The translations under genes were made by a program, and so were the position numbers. The notes beneath the pieces were generated by a model, which saw nothing but the letters and a program-made list of their open reading frames with translations, was not told the origin of the DNA and did not search any database. A DNA stretch of 34,188 nucleotides from Nitrospina sp. (GTDB taxonomy: Bacteria; Nitrospinota; Nitrospinia; Nitrospinales; VA-1), in contig JABIXH010000036.1 in the NCBI GenBank assembly GCA_018664975.1, positions 1 to 34,188 on the forward strand, in the 5' to 3' direction. Within the stretch, counting starts at the first letter, position 1; each line of letters starts with the position of its first letter. Shown here one piece after another: positions 1 through 6,846 of this stretch.

Positions 1-135
1 ATGGTTTCTACATCGGTGGGCGCTAAGTTATGCGCTTCAGATAAGACCTTGATACCTTCCTTAATCTGCCCCTTTCGCAGGTAAATTTCACCGATCACCC
101 GGTAAGGGACTTGCAATTTTGGGTTTATCTTTAGA
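1..135 (-). pseudogene. Continuation of the TPR lipoprotein in a shifted frame (runs off window)
   Basis: Reading the minus strand past the stop of the neighbouring ORF, a different frame is open to the window edge and reads PYRVIGEIYLRKGQ followed by IKEGIKVLSEAHNLAPTD, which is clearly TPR-like. A one-base insertion near 131-136 would join it to the upstream ORF as ALKINPKLQ, giving a normal TPR helix. The gene therefore looks frameshifted by a 1-base loss, either a real mutation or an assembly/sequencing error. The 3' end lies outside the window. Confidence 0.6.
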
Positions 136-547
136 GCTTGCGCGACAAATCAAGAGCTTCATTAAATTCTTTGCGCCTATAATGTACCTCGCCCAAAATT
201 GCCTTGGCTTCTGGTAAGCTGGGGTCAATTTCCAGAATGTCGTTGGCTTTTTCTCGAGCTTTTAAAAGTTGGTCGGTCTCGACCAGCACTTGTGCGTAAA
301 AATACAGGGCTTCAACGTCTTTCGGGAATTGTGCCAGAAAATATTCCACGTTACTTTTGGCTTTGTCATAATTTTCCTCGTCAAAAGCTATTTTTGCCTC
401 TTCAATTTTGGAGCGATCAGGTTTTTCCTCCCCGCTATCTCCGCAAGAGATTAAAAAACAAATGGAAATCAAAACCAGAAGTCCAATTTGAAAAAATTTT
501 AATCGGATTTCTGAATGATGTTTAGTGGGAAAATATTTCAATTTCAT
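131..547 (-). CDS. TPR lipoprotein, N-terminal part (frameshifted gene)
   Basis: The 138-residue product starts with a positively charged n-region and a hydrophobic stretch ending in a lipobox, FLISC, with the lipidated Cys at about residue 35. It should be an outer- or inner-membrane-anchored periplasmic protein. From about residue 46 it shows TPR-type helical pairs (DEENYDKAKSNVEYFLAQFP, then ALYFYAQVLVETDQ, then EAKAILGEVHYRRKEFNEAL). The ORF stops in the middle of a TPR, and the repeat pattern resumes in another frame in bases 1-135, so the stop is probably an artefact or a recent mutation. TPR lipoproteins usually serve as scaffolds for protein-protein contacts in envelope assembly; the partner is not visible. 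The family assignment is sure, the role is not. Confidence 0.75.
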   Translation of the reverse strand: MKLKYFPTKHHSEIRLKFFQIGLLVLISICFLISCGDSGEEKPDRSKIEEAKIAFDEENYDKAKSNVEYFLAQFPKDVEALYFYAQVLVETDQLLKAREKANDILEIDPSLPEAKAILGEVHYRRKEFNEALDLSRKL

Positions 548-783
548 AAGATCAGCAATTGGAATTCAGCGAATAAACGTCAAGGGATAAATAGATGTTG
601 GCTATTAGTTTTTCATGGGTTTGCAAGGTGAATTCTAGGTGGGTAATACCCATTTGTCAATAACTCTGATGGCATTTAACTTTTTTCTAACAAGATTCTA
701 ATTTTTAATTGGAGTCTTGAAAAAATTATAGAATGTTAAAATATTGAATTATTGAGACCTCTTGAATGATTATCGATTTAAAA

Positions 784-1203
784 TTATTCTCCGACATAAT
801 GCAGAATAATCATTCTTTTGTGGGGAGCGGTGCGATGCTCGAACAGATAAATTCCCTGCCAGATTCCCAGGGTCAGTTTATTTTCTGTTACGGGGATGGA
901 TAGCTGGGTCTGGGTGAGTGCGGATCGAACATGAGCCGGCATGTCATCAGGACCCTCTGCCCGGTGCTTAAAAAGGGAATCGCCATCGGGAACCAAACGG
1001 TTAAAAAACTGGTTTAAATCTTCCAGAACATCCGGGTCGGCATTTTCTTGAATTAGTAAAGATGCTGAGGTATGGGGGATAAAAAGCGTCACCAAACCAG
1101 TTTGAATGTCTTGACGATTCACCCAATCGCAAACCTCATGGCTGATGCAATAAATCCCCCGGCCCCGTGTTGAAACTGAAAACCTGAATTGTTTCTGCTT
1201 CAT
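784..1203 (-). CDS. yjbQ: YjbQ family protein (UPF0047, secondary thiamine-phosphate synthase-like)
   Basis: The 139-residue length and the ordered motifs match the YjbQ/UPF0047 family: PHTSASLLIQENAD (about 43-56), HRAEGPDDMPAHVRSAL (about 80-96) and LGIWQGIYLFEHR (about 112-124). The conserved His and Glu/Asp residues form the metal-type active site of this fold. Escherichia coli YjbQ has weak thiamine-phosphate synthase activity, but the physiological role is unsettled, so the name is a family name. It is cytosolic, with no signal peptide. It is transcribed divergently from the glutamate dehydrogenase gene, with about 170 bp between them, so it is probably monocistronic. Confidence 0.9.
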   Translation of the reverse strand: MKQKQFRFSVSTRGRGIYCISHEVCDWVNRQDIQTGLVTLFIPHTSASLLIQENADPDVLEDLNQFFNRLVPDGDSLFKHRAEGPDDMPAHVRSALTQTQLSIPVTENKLTLGIWQGIYLFEHRTAPHKRMIILHYVGE

Positions 1204-1372
1204 TTTCCAACCTTGAAATCTATGATTTATAGTCTTTTATCGGTTCCCCACTCTCGACTTTGAGGGAGTTTCAAGATATCATTCTAGGGCTTGGCCTGAA
1301 AATGCACCATCTGCTCTGCCATAATGGACGAACCGAAGCTTAGGTTCAAAATTTTTTTTAGGGGAATTGATA

Positions 1373-2803
1373 ATGCCTTTACCCGCTGATAAAGAAGTGA
1401 GTTTTAGGGAAAGTGTAAACCTGTGTTGTGATTTAGCTATGACCACTCTTGATATTGAAGATGGCATGGCTAAATATATTCGGAATGTGAACAACGTCTA
1501 TCAGGTTCGGTTCCCAGTAAAAATCAAAGGAAATATTGAAACTTTCATCGGATGGCGAGCGGTCCATAGCGATCATAAATTGCCGGCAAAGGGAGGAATC
1601 CGCTTTGCACCCAATGTCAATCAGGATGAGGTCGAAGCCCTGGCCGCGCTCATGTCTTATAAGTGTGCCCTGGTTGATGTTCCGTTCGGCGGGTCCAAAG
1701 GCGGGTTGTTGATCGATCCCAAAAAATATGAGCGTGATGAGATGGAACGGATCACCCGACGTTTTGCCTTCGAGTTAATCCAGAAAGATTATATCGGATC
1801 GGCCACCAATGTCCCCGCTCCGGATATGGGGACGGGCCAACGTGAAATGGCATGGATCGTCAGCACCTACGCGTCTCATCGTCATGGAGACATTAACCAA
1901 CTGGGCTGTGTGACGGGCAAGCCTGTTACCATGGGAGGCATCCAGGGGCGAGTCGAAGCTACTGGCAGAGGGGTGGTGTTCGGACTCAGAGAATTTTTTC
2001 GCCACCCGGAAGATGTCAAAAAGGCGGGCTTGCAGGGTAACTCGATGGAAGGAAAAAAAGTCATTATCCAGGGCCTGGGCAATGTGGGTTATTACACCGC
2101 TAATATTCTTCAACAGGAAGATCAGGCTAAAATCATTGCTATTCTGGAATGGGATGGGGCGTTGTACGATCCCAATGGGTTGGATGTTGACGATGTGTTT
2201 CAATATAAAATTGGCAACAAGGGAGGCGTGACGGGTTACCCTAAAGCTGAATATTTTGAGGACAGCAAATCTCTTCTGGAAAGGGAATGCGATATTCTCA
2301 TTCCTGCGGCAATGGAAGCGGTTATCAATCAAGGTAACGCCAGTAAAATTCAAGCAAAACTGATCGCTGAAGCCGCGAACGGCCCGGTGACATTTGCGGC
2401 TGAGGCCATTTTAAAAGAAAAAGGGGTTGTCATCATTCCTGATGTTTATCTTAATGCTGGGGGTGTGACCGTTTCTTATTTTGAATGGATCAAAAACCTT
2501 TCCCATATTCGGTTTGGTCGCATGCAAAGGCGATATGAAGAAGGGCAGAGCCAGACTATAATTAAGGCCATTGAGGCAACTGGAACCAAAATTCCCCAAA
2601 ATCTGGTAGATAAACTCAGCCAGGGTGCCAGTGAGCTTGACCTCGTCCGATCTGGCCTCGATGACACCATGCGCAAAGCTTTTCAGGACATTCGCGAACG
2701 CTACTGGTCCTCGGATAAAATTGACAGCTATCGTACTGCCGCAATGGCCCTGGCCATCGAAAAAATTGCCACCAGTTACAACACTATGGGCATCTACCCC
2801 TAG
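1373..2803 (+). CDS. gdhA: Glutamate dehydrogenase (Glu/Leu/Phe/Val dehydrogenase family)
   Basis: This enzyme interconverts glutamate with 2-oxoglutarate and ammonia, using NAD(P). The N-terminal substrate domain shows KGGIRF (about 73-78) and SYKCALVDVPFGGSKGG (about 95-111), which holds the catalytic Lys of the family at about 109. The C-terminal Rossmann domain shows IIQGLGNVGYYTA. EAANGPVT and NAGGVTVSYFEW are also typical. The ORF track starts at a TTG at 1367, but the ATG at 1373 lies 7 bases after AGGGGA, so I take that start (476 residues, somewhat longer than the usual 410-450). Cofactor preference cannot be read reliably. It links ammonium to carbon metabolism. Confidence 0.93.
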   Translation: MPLPADKEVSFRESVNLCCDLAMTTLDIEDGMAKYIRNVNNVYQVRFPVKIKGNIETFIGWRAVHSDHKLPAKGGIRFAPNVNQDEVEALAALMSYKCALVDVPFGGSKGGLLIDPKKYERDEMERITRRFAFELIQKDYIGSATNVPAPDMGTGQREMAWIVSTYASHRHGDINQLGCVTGKPVTMGGIQGRVEATGRGVVFGLREFFRHPEDVKKAGLQGNSMEGKKVIIQGLGNVGYYTANILQQEDQAKIIAILEWDGALYDPNGLDVDDVFQYKIGNKGGVTGYPKAEYFEDSKSLLERECDILIPAAMEAVINQGNASKIQAKLIAEAANGPVTFAAEAILKEKGVVIIPDVYLNAGGVTVSYFEWIKNLSHIRFGRMQRRYEEGQSQTIIKAIEATGTKIPQNLVDKLSQGASELDLVRSGLDDTMRKAFQDIRERYWSSDKIDSYRTAAMALAIEKIATSYNTMGIYP

Positions 2804-2824
2804 CGGCCACCAGGAGTGAGGCCA

Positions 2825-2902
2825 ATGAATATTACATCTGGTGAGCAAACGCTCTCTCGGCGTGATGCGGGTCTTGTCCAAAGCATTCCATATGAAAAAT
2901 GA
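2825..2902 (+). CDS. Possible 25-codon leader ORF before the small membrane protein
   Basis: A strong ribosome-binding site (CAGGAGTGAGG) precedes ATG at 2825. It opens a 25-codon frame beginning MNITSGEQTLSRRDAG that stops at 2900-2902, just inside the start of the next gene (ATG 2892). The next gene lacks a good Shine-Dalgarno of its own, so translation of this short ORF may deliver ribosomes to it. It could also be the relic of a frameshifted longer N-terminus. The peptide resembles nothing I know. Confidence 0.3.
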   Translation: MNITSGEQTLSRRDAGLVQSIPYEK

Positions 2903-3137
2903 AAATGGTTCTTCTTTTGTCGACCCCATTCGTAAGCCCTGGGTGAGCGTAGGTCTGCTCGTATTATTTTTCATGCTCCTCCCCATTTGGCCGATTGAGG
3001 GAAACTGGTGGGGAATCCCTGCCTGGTCACTTCTGGCGCTTCTCGCAAGCCTGCTAACCAGCATTTTCACCGCTTTTGTAATTCTCCGTGTCTGGCAAGA
3101 TCCAGATGAGTCTATGGAAGAGGAGACCGATGACTGA
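2892..3137 (+). CDS. Small two-helix membrane protein, partner of the SSS symporter
   Basis: The product is about 81 residues from ATG 2892. It has a short polar N-terminus, two hydrophobic segments (WVSVGLLVLFFMLLPIW and WSLLALLASLLTSIFTAFVI) and an acidic C-terminal tail (DPDESMEEETDD). Its last 8 bases overlap the start of the downstream sodium/solute symporter, so the two are translationally coupled. Small membrane proteins of this size are often found immediately upstream of SSS transporters (for example DUF4212 or YhdT-type), but I cannot assign it to one of those families. The ORF track starts at a GTG at 2841; neither GTG nor ATG has a clear SD, and the overlap with the leader ORF favours 2892. 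Confidence 0.6.
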   Translation: MKNENGSSFVDPIRKPWVSVGLLVLFFMLLPIWPIEGNWWGIPAWSLLALLASLLTSIFTAFVILRVWQDPDESMEEETDD

Positions 3138-4617
3138 AACACCGCCTCTGCCTTTCGGGCCAGGTGCCTTGGTCGTTGTCTCGATCTATGTATTAAGCCT
3201 GCTTGGCATCGGTGCCTATGCATATTCCCAGCGACGGGAAAATAGTCTGCACGATTTTTTTCTTGCCGGAAGAACTATGGGGTTCACAGTTCTTGTGCTA
3301 ACCCTCTACGCAACACAATATAGCGGCAATACCCTATTGGGATTCAGTGGGGCGACCTATCGCCAGGGATTAAGTTTTCTCGTATGCGTACATTTCATGA
3401 CTGCAATTGTCGTCTGTTATTTGTTGTTTGCGCCCAGGCTTTACCGCTTGAGTCGAGAGAATAATTTCTTAACACCAGGAGATTTTATCTTTCATCGGTA
3501 TCAGAGCCGACTTCTTCGCATACTGGTGACCTTGATCATGGTATATGCACTGTGCAATTTTACCCTGGCGCAAATGCGTACTTTGGGAACCGCATTTGCC
3601 GGTATATCGCAAGGCAGAGTGCCTATGTGGGTGGGAGTGGTGGGCCTGGCACTGGTCATGCTCGTTTACGAATCTTTGGGAGGCATGCGCAGTGTTGCCT
3701 GGACCGATTCCATTCAGGGTGCAATGTTGTTGGTGGGATTCAGCCTGCTCATGGTCCTGGCATTTACCCAATTCGGATCTATCCCGGATGCGTTATCGAA
3801 ACTTGCCAGCCAACCTGAAACAATGCACAAAGTTCAAGCTCCTTCTGCAGAGGGGGTGCGAAACTGGTTCAGTTTTATTGTTCTGGTGGGGTTGGGTGCG
3901 GCGATCTATCCGCAGGCCATACAGCGAGTTTATGCCGCCCGCAATGCCAGAGTGCTTAAACGTTCGCTTGCATTGATGGCATTTTTGCCGCTCACCACGG
4001 CCCTGGTATCGGTGATGATCGGCCTGCTCATGGCGGCGAACCGACCTGAACTGGGCGGGGCAGGCCTAGCGGGTGCGCCCATTCCCTCTGAAACCATTTT
4101 GACATTGATGTGTCTTGAAATCATGCAGGCTTCTACATTGGGCTATTGGCTGGTGGTATTCATCTTCTCAGCCTTACTTGCGGCGGTGATGTCTACTGCT
4201 GACTCAGCACTACTTAGCATCAGTTCAATGGTGACGCACGACCTCTATGCTAAAACCTTCAGGCCCGATGCTAATCAGGCCCATTTAACCCGGGTCGGAA
4301 AAACAGTGACCTGGGTCATATTGATGCCGATTGTCTGGGCGGCCCTGGTTTATGAGGGAAACCTGATTCAACTTTTAAAACTAAAGTTTGAACTTCTCAT
4401 TCAATGCGTACCGGCAATTTATCTGGGTGTGCATAGCAGAACATTGAGCGCCCGTTCTGTAATCACAGGTCTGGTAGCGGGACTGTTAGTAACCCTGATC
4501 CTTATCACTTTGGATATGGGCCGGGTGAGTGGCATTCATGCCGGTATTATTGGTTTGGTCGTCAATTTGGTAATTTGCTGTATAGGAATTACCAGAAGCT
4601 CGTGGTCGAACAAATAA
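3130..4617 (+). CDS. Sodium:solute symporter (SSS family)
   Basis: This 495-residue polytopic membrane protein has about 13 hydrophobic segments and family signatures: DFFLAGRTMGFTVLVLTLYATQ in the first helices, VYESLGGMRSVAWTDSIQG in the middle, and AALLAAVMSTADSALLSISS near residue 355, the last being the classic SSS sodium-site region. It should import a solute with Na+. The layout resembles PanF and other short SSS members, but the substrate cannot be read. I chose ATG 3130 (MTETPPLPFGPG), preceded by GGAGA and overlapping the stop of the small membrane protein, instead of the ORF-track start at 3088. Confidence 0.88.
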   Translation: MTETPPLPFGPGALVVVSIYVLSLLGIGAYAYSQRRENSLHDFFLAGRTMGFTVLVLTLYATQYSGNTLLGFSGATYRQGLSFLVCVHFMTAIVVCYLLFAPRLYRLSRENNFLTPGDFIFHRYQSRLLRILVTLIMVYALCNFTLAQMRTLGTAFAGISQGRVPMWVGVVGLALVMLVYESLGGMRSVAWTDSIQGAMLLVGFSLLMVLAFTQFGSIPDALSKLASQPETMHKVQAPSAEGVRNWFSFIVLVGLGAAIYPQAIQRVYAARNARVLKRSLALMAFLPLTTALVSVMIGLLMAANRPELGGAGLAGAPIPSETILTLMCLEIMQASTLGYWLVVFIFSALLAAVMSTADSALLSISSMVTHDLYAKTFRPDANQAHLTRVGKTVTWVILMPIVWAALVYEGNLIQLLKLKFELLIQCVPAIYLGVHSRTLSARSVITGLVAGLLVTLILITLDMGRVSGIHAGIIGLVVNLVICCIGITRSSWSNK

Positions 4618-4636
4618 AAATTCTAGGCGATACGAA

Positions 4637-5098
4637 TCAATTTTTTTGGCATTTAAGATCCGACTCAAAACATAACCCATCTGGTTTTCGACCTTCGCAA
4701 ATGCTTTGAAGTAGGGGCAGGGCGTGTTCCCGCCACCCTTGACCGAATGAATCTGCCGCAGGTTTTAAACGAATATTGTAATGCCTGAGTGTCAATTGAG
4801 TGCCATCCCCTTTAGACTGCAAAGTAATTTCAACCGTTGATTCACCGGATTCGAGTTTTTCAGCACCTCCCCACGTAAAAACAACTTTTGAGTGCGGGAC
4901 AAGTTCTACATATTTGCCGGTGCAATCGCAGGTGCCATTTTTATTTCCCACATGAAAAATGCCGCCGGGTTTGGCATCGGCTTCCACGATTTCTCCAAAC
5001 CACTCCTTCATTTTATCTTCAACGGTAAGATACGAAAATACCGTTTCGGGTTGGGCCTGAATAAAGATTTCACGTGTCAGTTCATAGGTTTCAGTCAT
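4637..5098 (-). CDS. SRPBCC (AHSA1/START-like) domain protein
   Basis: A single SRPBCC domain fills the 153 residues: REIFIQAQPETVFSYLT at the start, MKEWFGEIVEADAKPGG, and the C-terminal helix QGWREHALPLLQSICEG. The fold makes a hydrophobic cavity for a small ligand. The ATG overlaps the stop of the upstream ArsR gene (ATGA), so they form one translationally coupled operon. Pairs of an ArsR regulator with an SRPBCC protein are common in bacteria. The ligand and physiological role are unknown. The gene is convergent with the SSS symporter, with only 19 bp between them. Confidence 0.85.
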   Translation of the reverse strand: MTETYELTREIFIQAQPETVFSYLTVEDKMKEWFGEIVEADAKPGGIFHVGNKNGTCDCTGKYVELVPHSKVVFTWGGAEKLESGESTVEITLQSKGDGTQLTLRHYNIRLKPAADSFGQGWREHALPLLQSICEGRKPDGLCFESDLKCQKN

Positions 5099-5415
5099 GG
5101 TTTTCTCCTTTTTTTCTTTTCTTCTTTTTCAGCGGCAGTTTTTAGTTTTTCCAGTCTCGGGTCCCAAAAATTTTCCAGTAACGCTTTTATGGGCTCAAAT
5201 CCTTCTGGGCTAAGTCGATAAATACGGCGGGTTCCATCGCGCCGTTCGATGAGGAGTCCGGCTTTTTTGAGAACTCCAAGATGCTGGGATACGGCAGGAC
5301 GCGTAACACCCTTAAAGTTGCCGGCAATATCACCCGCAGACATTTCGGACCTTTGCACTAATTGCAAAATTGCGAACCGGGTTGGTTCGGCCATGGCTTG
5401 TAGGGTTCCAATCAT
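5095..5415 (-). CDS. ArsR-family winged-helix transcriptional regulator
   Basis: The 106-residue protein carries the ArsR-type winged helix: MAEPTRFAILQLVQRSEMSAGDIA, the recognition helix RPAVSQHLGVLKKAGLL, and the wing RRDGTRRIYRLSPEGF. It lacks the Cys pairs of metal-sensing members, so it is of the non-metal type often coupled to SRPBCC proteins. It probably represses its own operon through the palindrome just upstream of its start codon (5420-5455). The last 15 residues are very basic (EKEEKKKRRKP). Confidence 0.9.
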   Translation of the reverse strand: MIGTLQAMAEPTRFAILQLVQRSEMSAGDIAGNFKGVTRPAVSQHLGVLKKAGLLIERRDGTRRIYRLSPEGFEPIKALLENFWDPRLEKLKTAAEKEEKKKRRKP

Positions 5416-5419
5416 TTCA

Positions 5420-5455
5420 TTAAGTTAGTATAAACTTACGTAAGTGTCAACTTAA
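5420..5455. promoter_or_regulatory. Candidate ArsR operator (12-bp perfect palindrome with outer arms)
   Basis: ACTTACGTAAGT at 5434-5445 is a perfect 12-bp palindrome. Around it TTAAGTT (5420-5426) and AACTTAA (5449-5455) form a second inverted pair with almost the same centre. It lies 5-40 bp upstream of the arsR start codon, where an autoregulatory operator is expected, and could also affect purM on the other side. Confidence 0.5.
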
Positions 5456-5553
5456 ATATTAAATTATTTTTGGCGTCTTTAAAAAATCAAATTTTCTTGG
5501 GCCCAGTGCGTGATATGATACGCGCCCGAGTAACTTTTCATACAGGACAGTCC

Positions 5554-6639
5554 ATGTCAGAATCTTCTGAATACGATAAGAGCGGTGTTTCCAGTAAAGG
5601 AGCAGAAACAGCACTTTCTGGTTTGCTCAAACATGTTTTACCAACACGAAAATTCAGCGAGCGCTACCCGCTCGCGGCAGACATAGGTTATTTTGCTAAC
5701 GTTGTGGACTTGGGTAACGGCGAGGGTATTGCCTTTGGCACCGATGGGGTGGGAACAAAAGTGATTGTGGCAGAATTACTCGGTCGTTATGACACCATTG
5801 GCATTGACTGCATTGCCATGAACGTTAACGATGTTATTTGCGTTGGGGCTCGCCCTGTCAGCATGGTGGATTATATTGCCTGCTCTCACACCGACCCTGA
5901 AGTGTTTGAACAATTGGGTCAGGGGTTGGCGGAAGGCGCCCAGCAGTCGGGCATCAGTATCTCCGGCGGTGAGATTTCGCAAATAAAGGAAATAATTTCT
6001 GGCATAGATCTCATAGGGGCCTGCATCGGCCATGTTTCTCTGGATAAGGTAAATACGGGTCGCGACATAAAACCTGGAAACCTGATTGTAGGTCTGGCGT
6101 CCAGCGGGGTGCATTCGAATGGTTTGACTTTGGCCCGCAGGGTACTTTTGGGAGACAGTCTGGAAGAGCAGAAATCCCGCATTAACGATTATGAAGAATT
6201 TTTAGGTCAGACTCTGGGCGAAGCCTTGCTCGAACCGACACGCATTTATGTCCAGCCCGTTATGGAAATGCTCGATGCAGAAATAGATCTCAAAGCAATG
6301 GTCCATATTACCAGTGGAGGATTTTGTAACCTGAACCGGGTGCAAAGTGACAATATACGTTTTGTCATTGATACCCTACAGCCCGTTCCTGAAATATTTA
6401 ATCTCATTCAGGATAGAGGGGGAGTGAGCGAGGCCGAAATGTTCGAAGTTTTCAATATGGGAACAGGTTTCTGCCTCATCGTTGAGGGAACGAAACAAGT
6501 CGAAGCCATTTCTGAAATCTGTAAAGAATACGATCTCCCCTGTCAGGTCATTGGACAGGTTGAAGCCTGTCAGGGAAAAGAAGTCACTCTCCCACAAAAG
6601 CAACTCATAGGAAAAGGTAGCGGATTTAAGAGTTCATGA
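5554..6639 (+). CDS. purM: Phosphoribosylformylglycinamidine cyclo-ligase (AIR synthase)
   Basis: PurM closes the imidazole ring of FGAM with ATP to give AIR in purine synthesis. Family signs are GTDGVGTKVIVAELLGRYDT with the ATP-grasping Asp and Lys, DCIAMNVNDVICVGARPV, SGGEISQIKE in place of the usual GGETAEMP, and GLASSGVHSNGLTLARRVL. The 361-residue length fits (usual about 345). ATG 5554 with AGGACA upstream is preferred to the ORF-track start at 5470, which would add an unrelated N-terminus. The GGETAEMP variation makes it a divergent member; a PurM-like paralogue is possible but less likely. No purN follows. Its 3' end lies in a tandem duplication. Confidence 0.85.
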   Translation: MSESSEYDKSGVSSKGAETALSGLLKHVLPTRKFSERYPLAADIGYFANVVDLGNGEGIAFGTDGVGTKVIVAELLGRYDTIGIDCIAMNVNDVICVGARPVSMVDYIACSHTDPEVFEQLGQGLAEGAQQSGISISGGEISQIKEIISGIDLIGACIGHVSLDKVNTGRDIKPGNLIVGLASSGVHSNGLTLARRVLLGDSLEEQKSRINDYEEFLGQTLGEALLEPTRIYVQPVMEMLDAEIDLKAMVHITSGGFCNLNRVQSDNIRFVIDTLQPVPEIFNLIQDRGGVSEAEMFEVFNMGTGFCLIVEGTKQVEAISEICKEYDLPCQVIGQVEACQGKEVTLPQKQLIGKGSGFKSS

Positions 6640-6727
6640 TTGGTGTTATCCCTGCCAGGCAACTCATAGGAAAAAGTAGCGGATTTAAAAGTTCATGATC
6701 GGTGTTATCCCTGCCAGGCAACTCATT
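6601..6727 (+). repeat. 59-bp tandem duplication spanning the purM stop codon
   Basis: Bases 6601-6659 and 6660-6718 are direct copies with period 59 and three differences (g/a, g/a, t/c). The first nine bases of a third copy (caactcatt, 6719-6727) follow. Copy 1 codes for the last 12 residues of PurM plus its stop; copy 2 is noncoding. Confidence 0.92.
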
Positions 6728-6846
6728 GAACCCGGCCACCCTTTGAATATACCGTGACTCCTGCACTTTAAGGTAATCCGAGCCAAATACTTTTTCTGAC
6801 TTCGTGATACATTGAGGCTGAACTTTTATTCCCCCCTTTTTATTTT

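Noticed and set aside
2411-3223. 270-residue minus-strand ORF covering the end of the dehydrogenase gene and the small membrane gene
   Set aside because: It is antisense to two well-supported genes, has no family motif and has low-complexity, Arg/Ser-rich content typical of a shadow frame.
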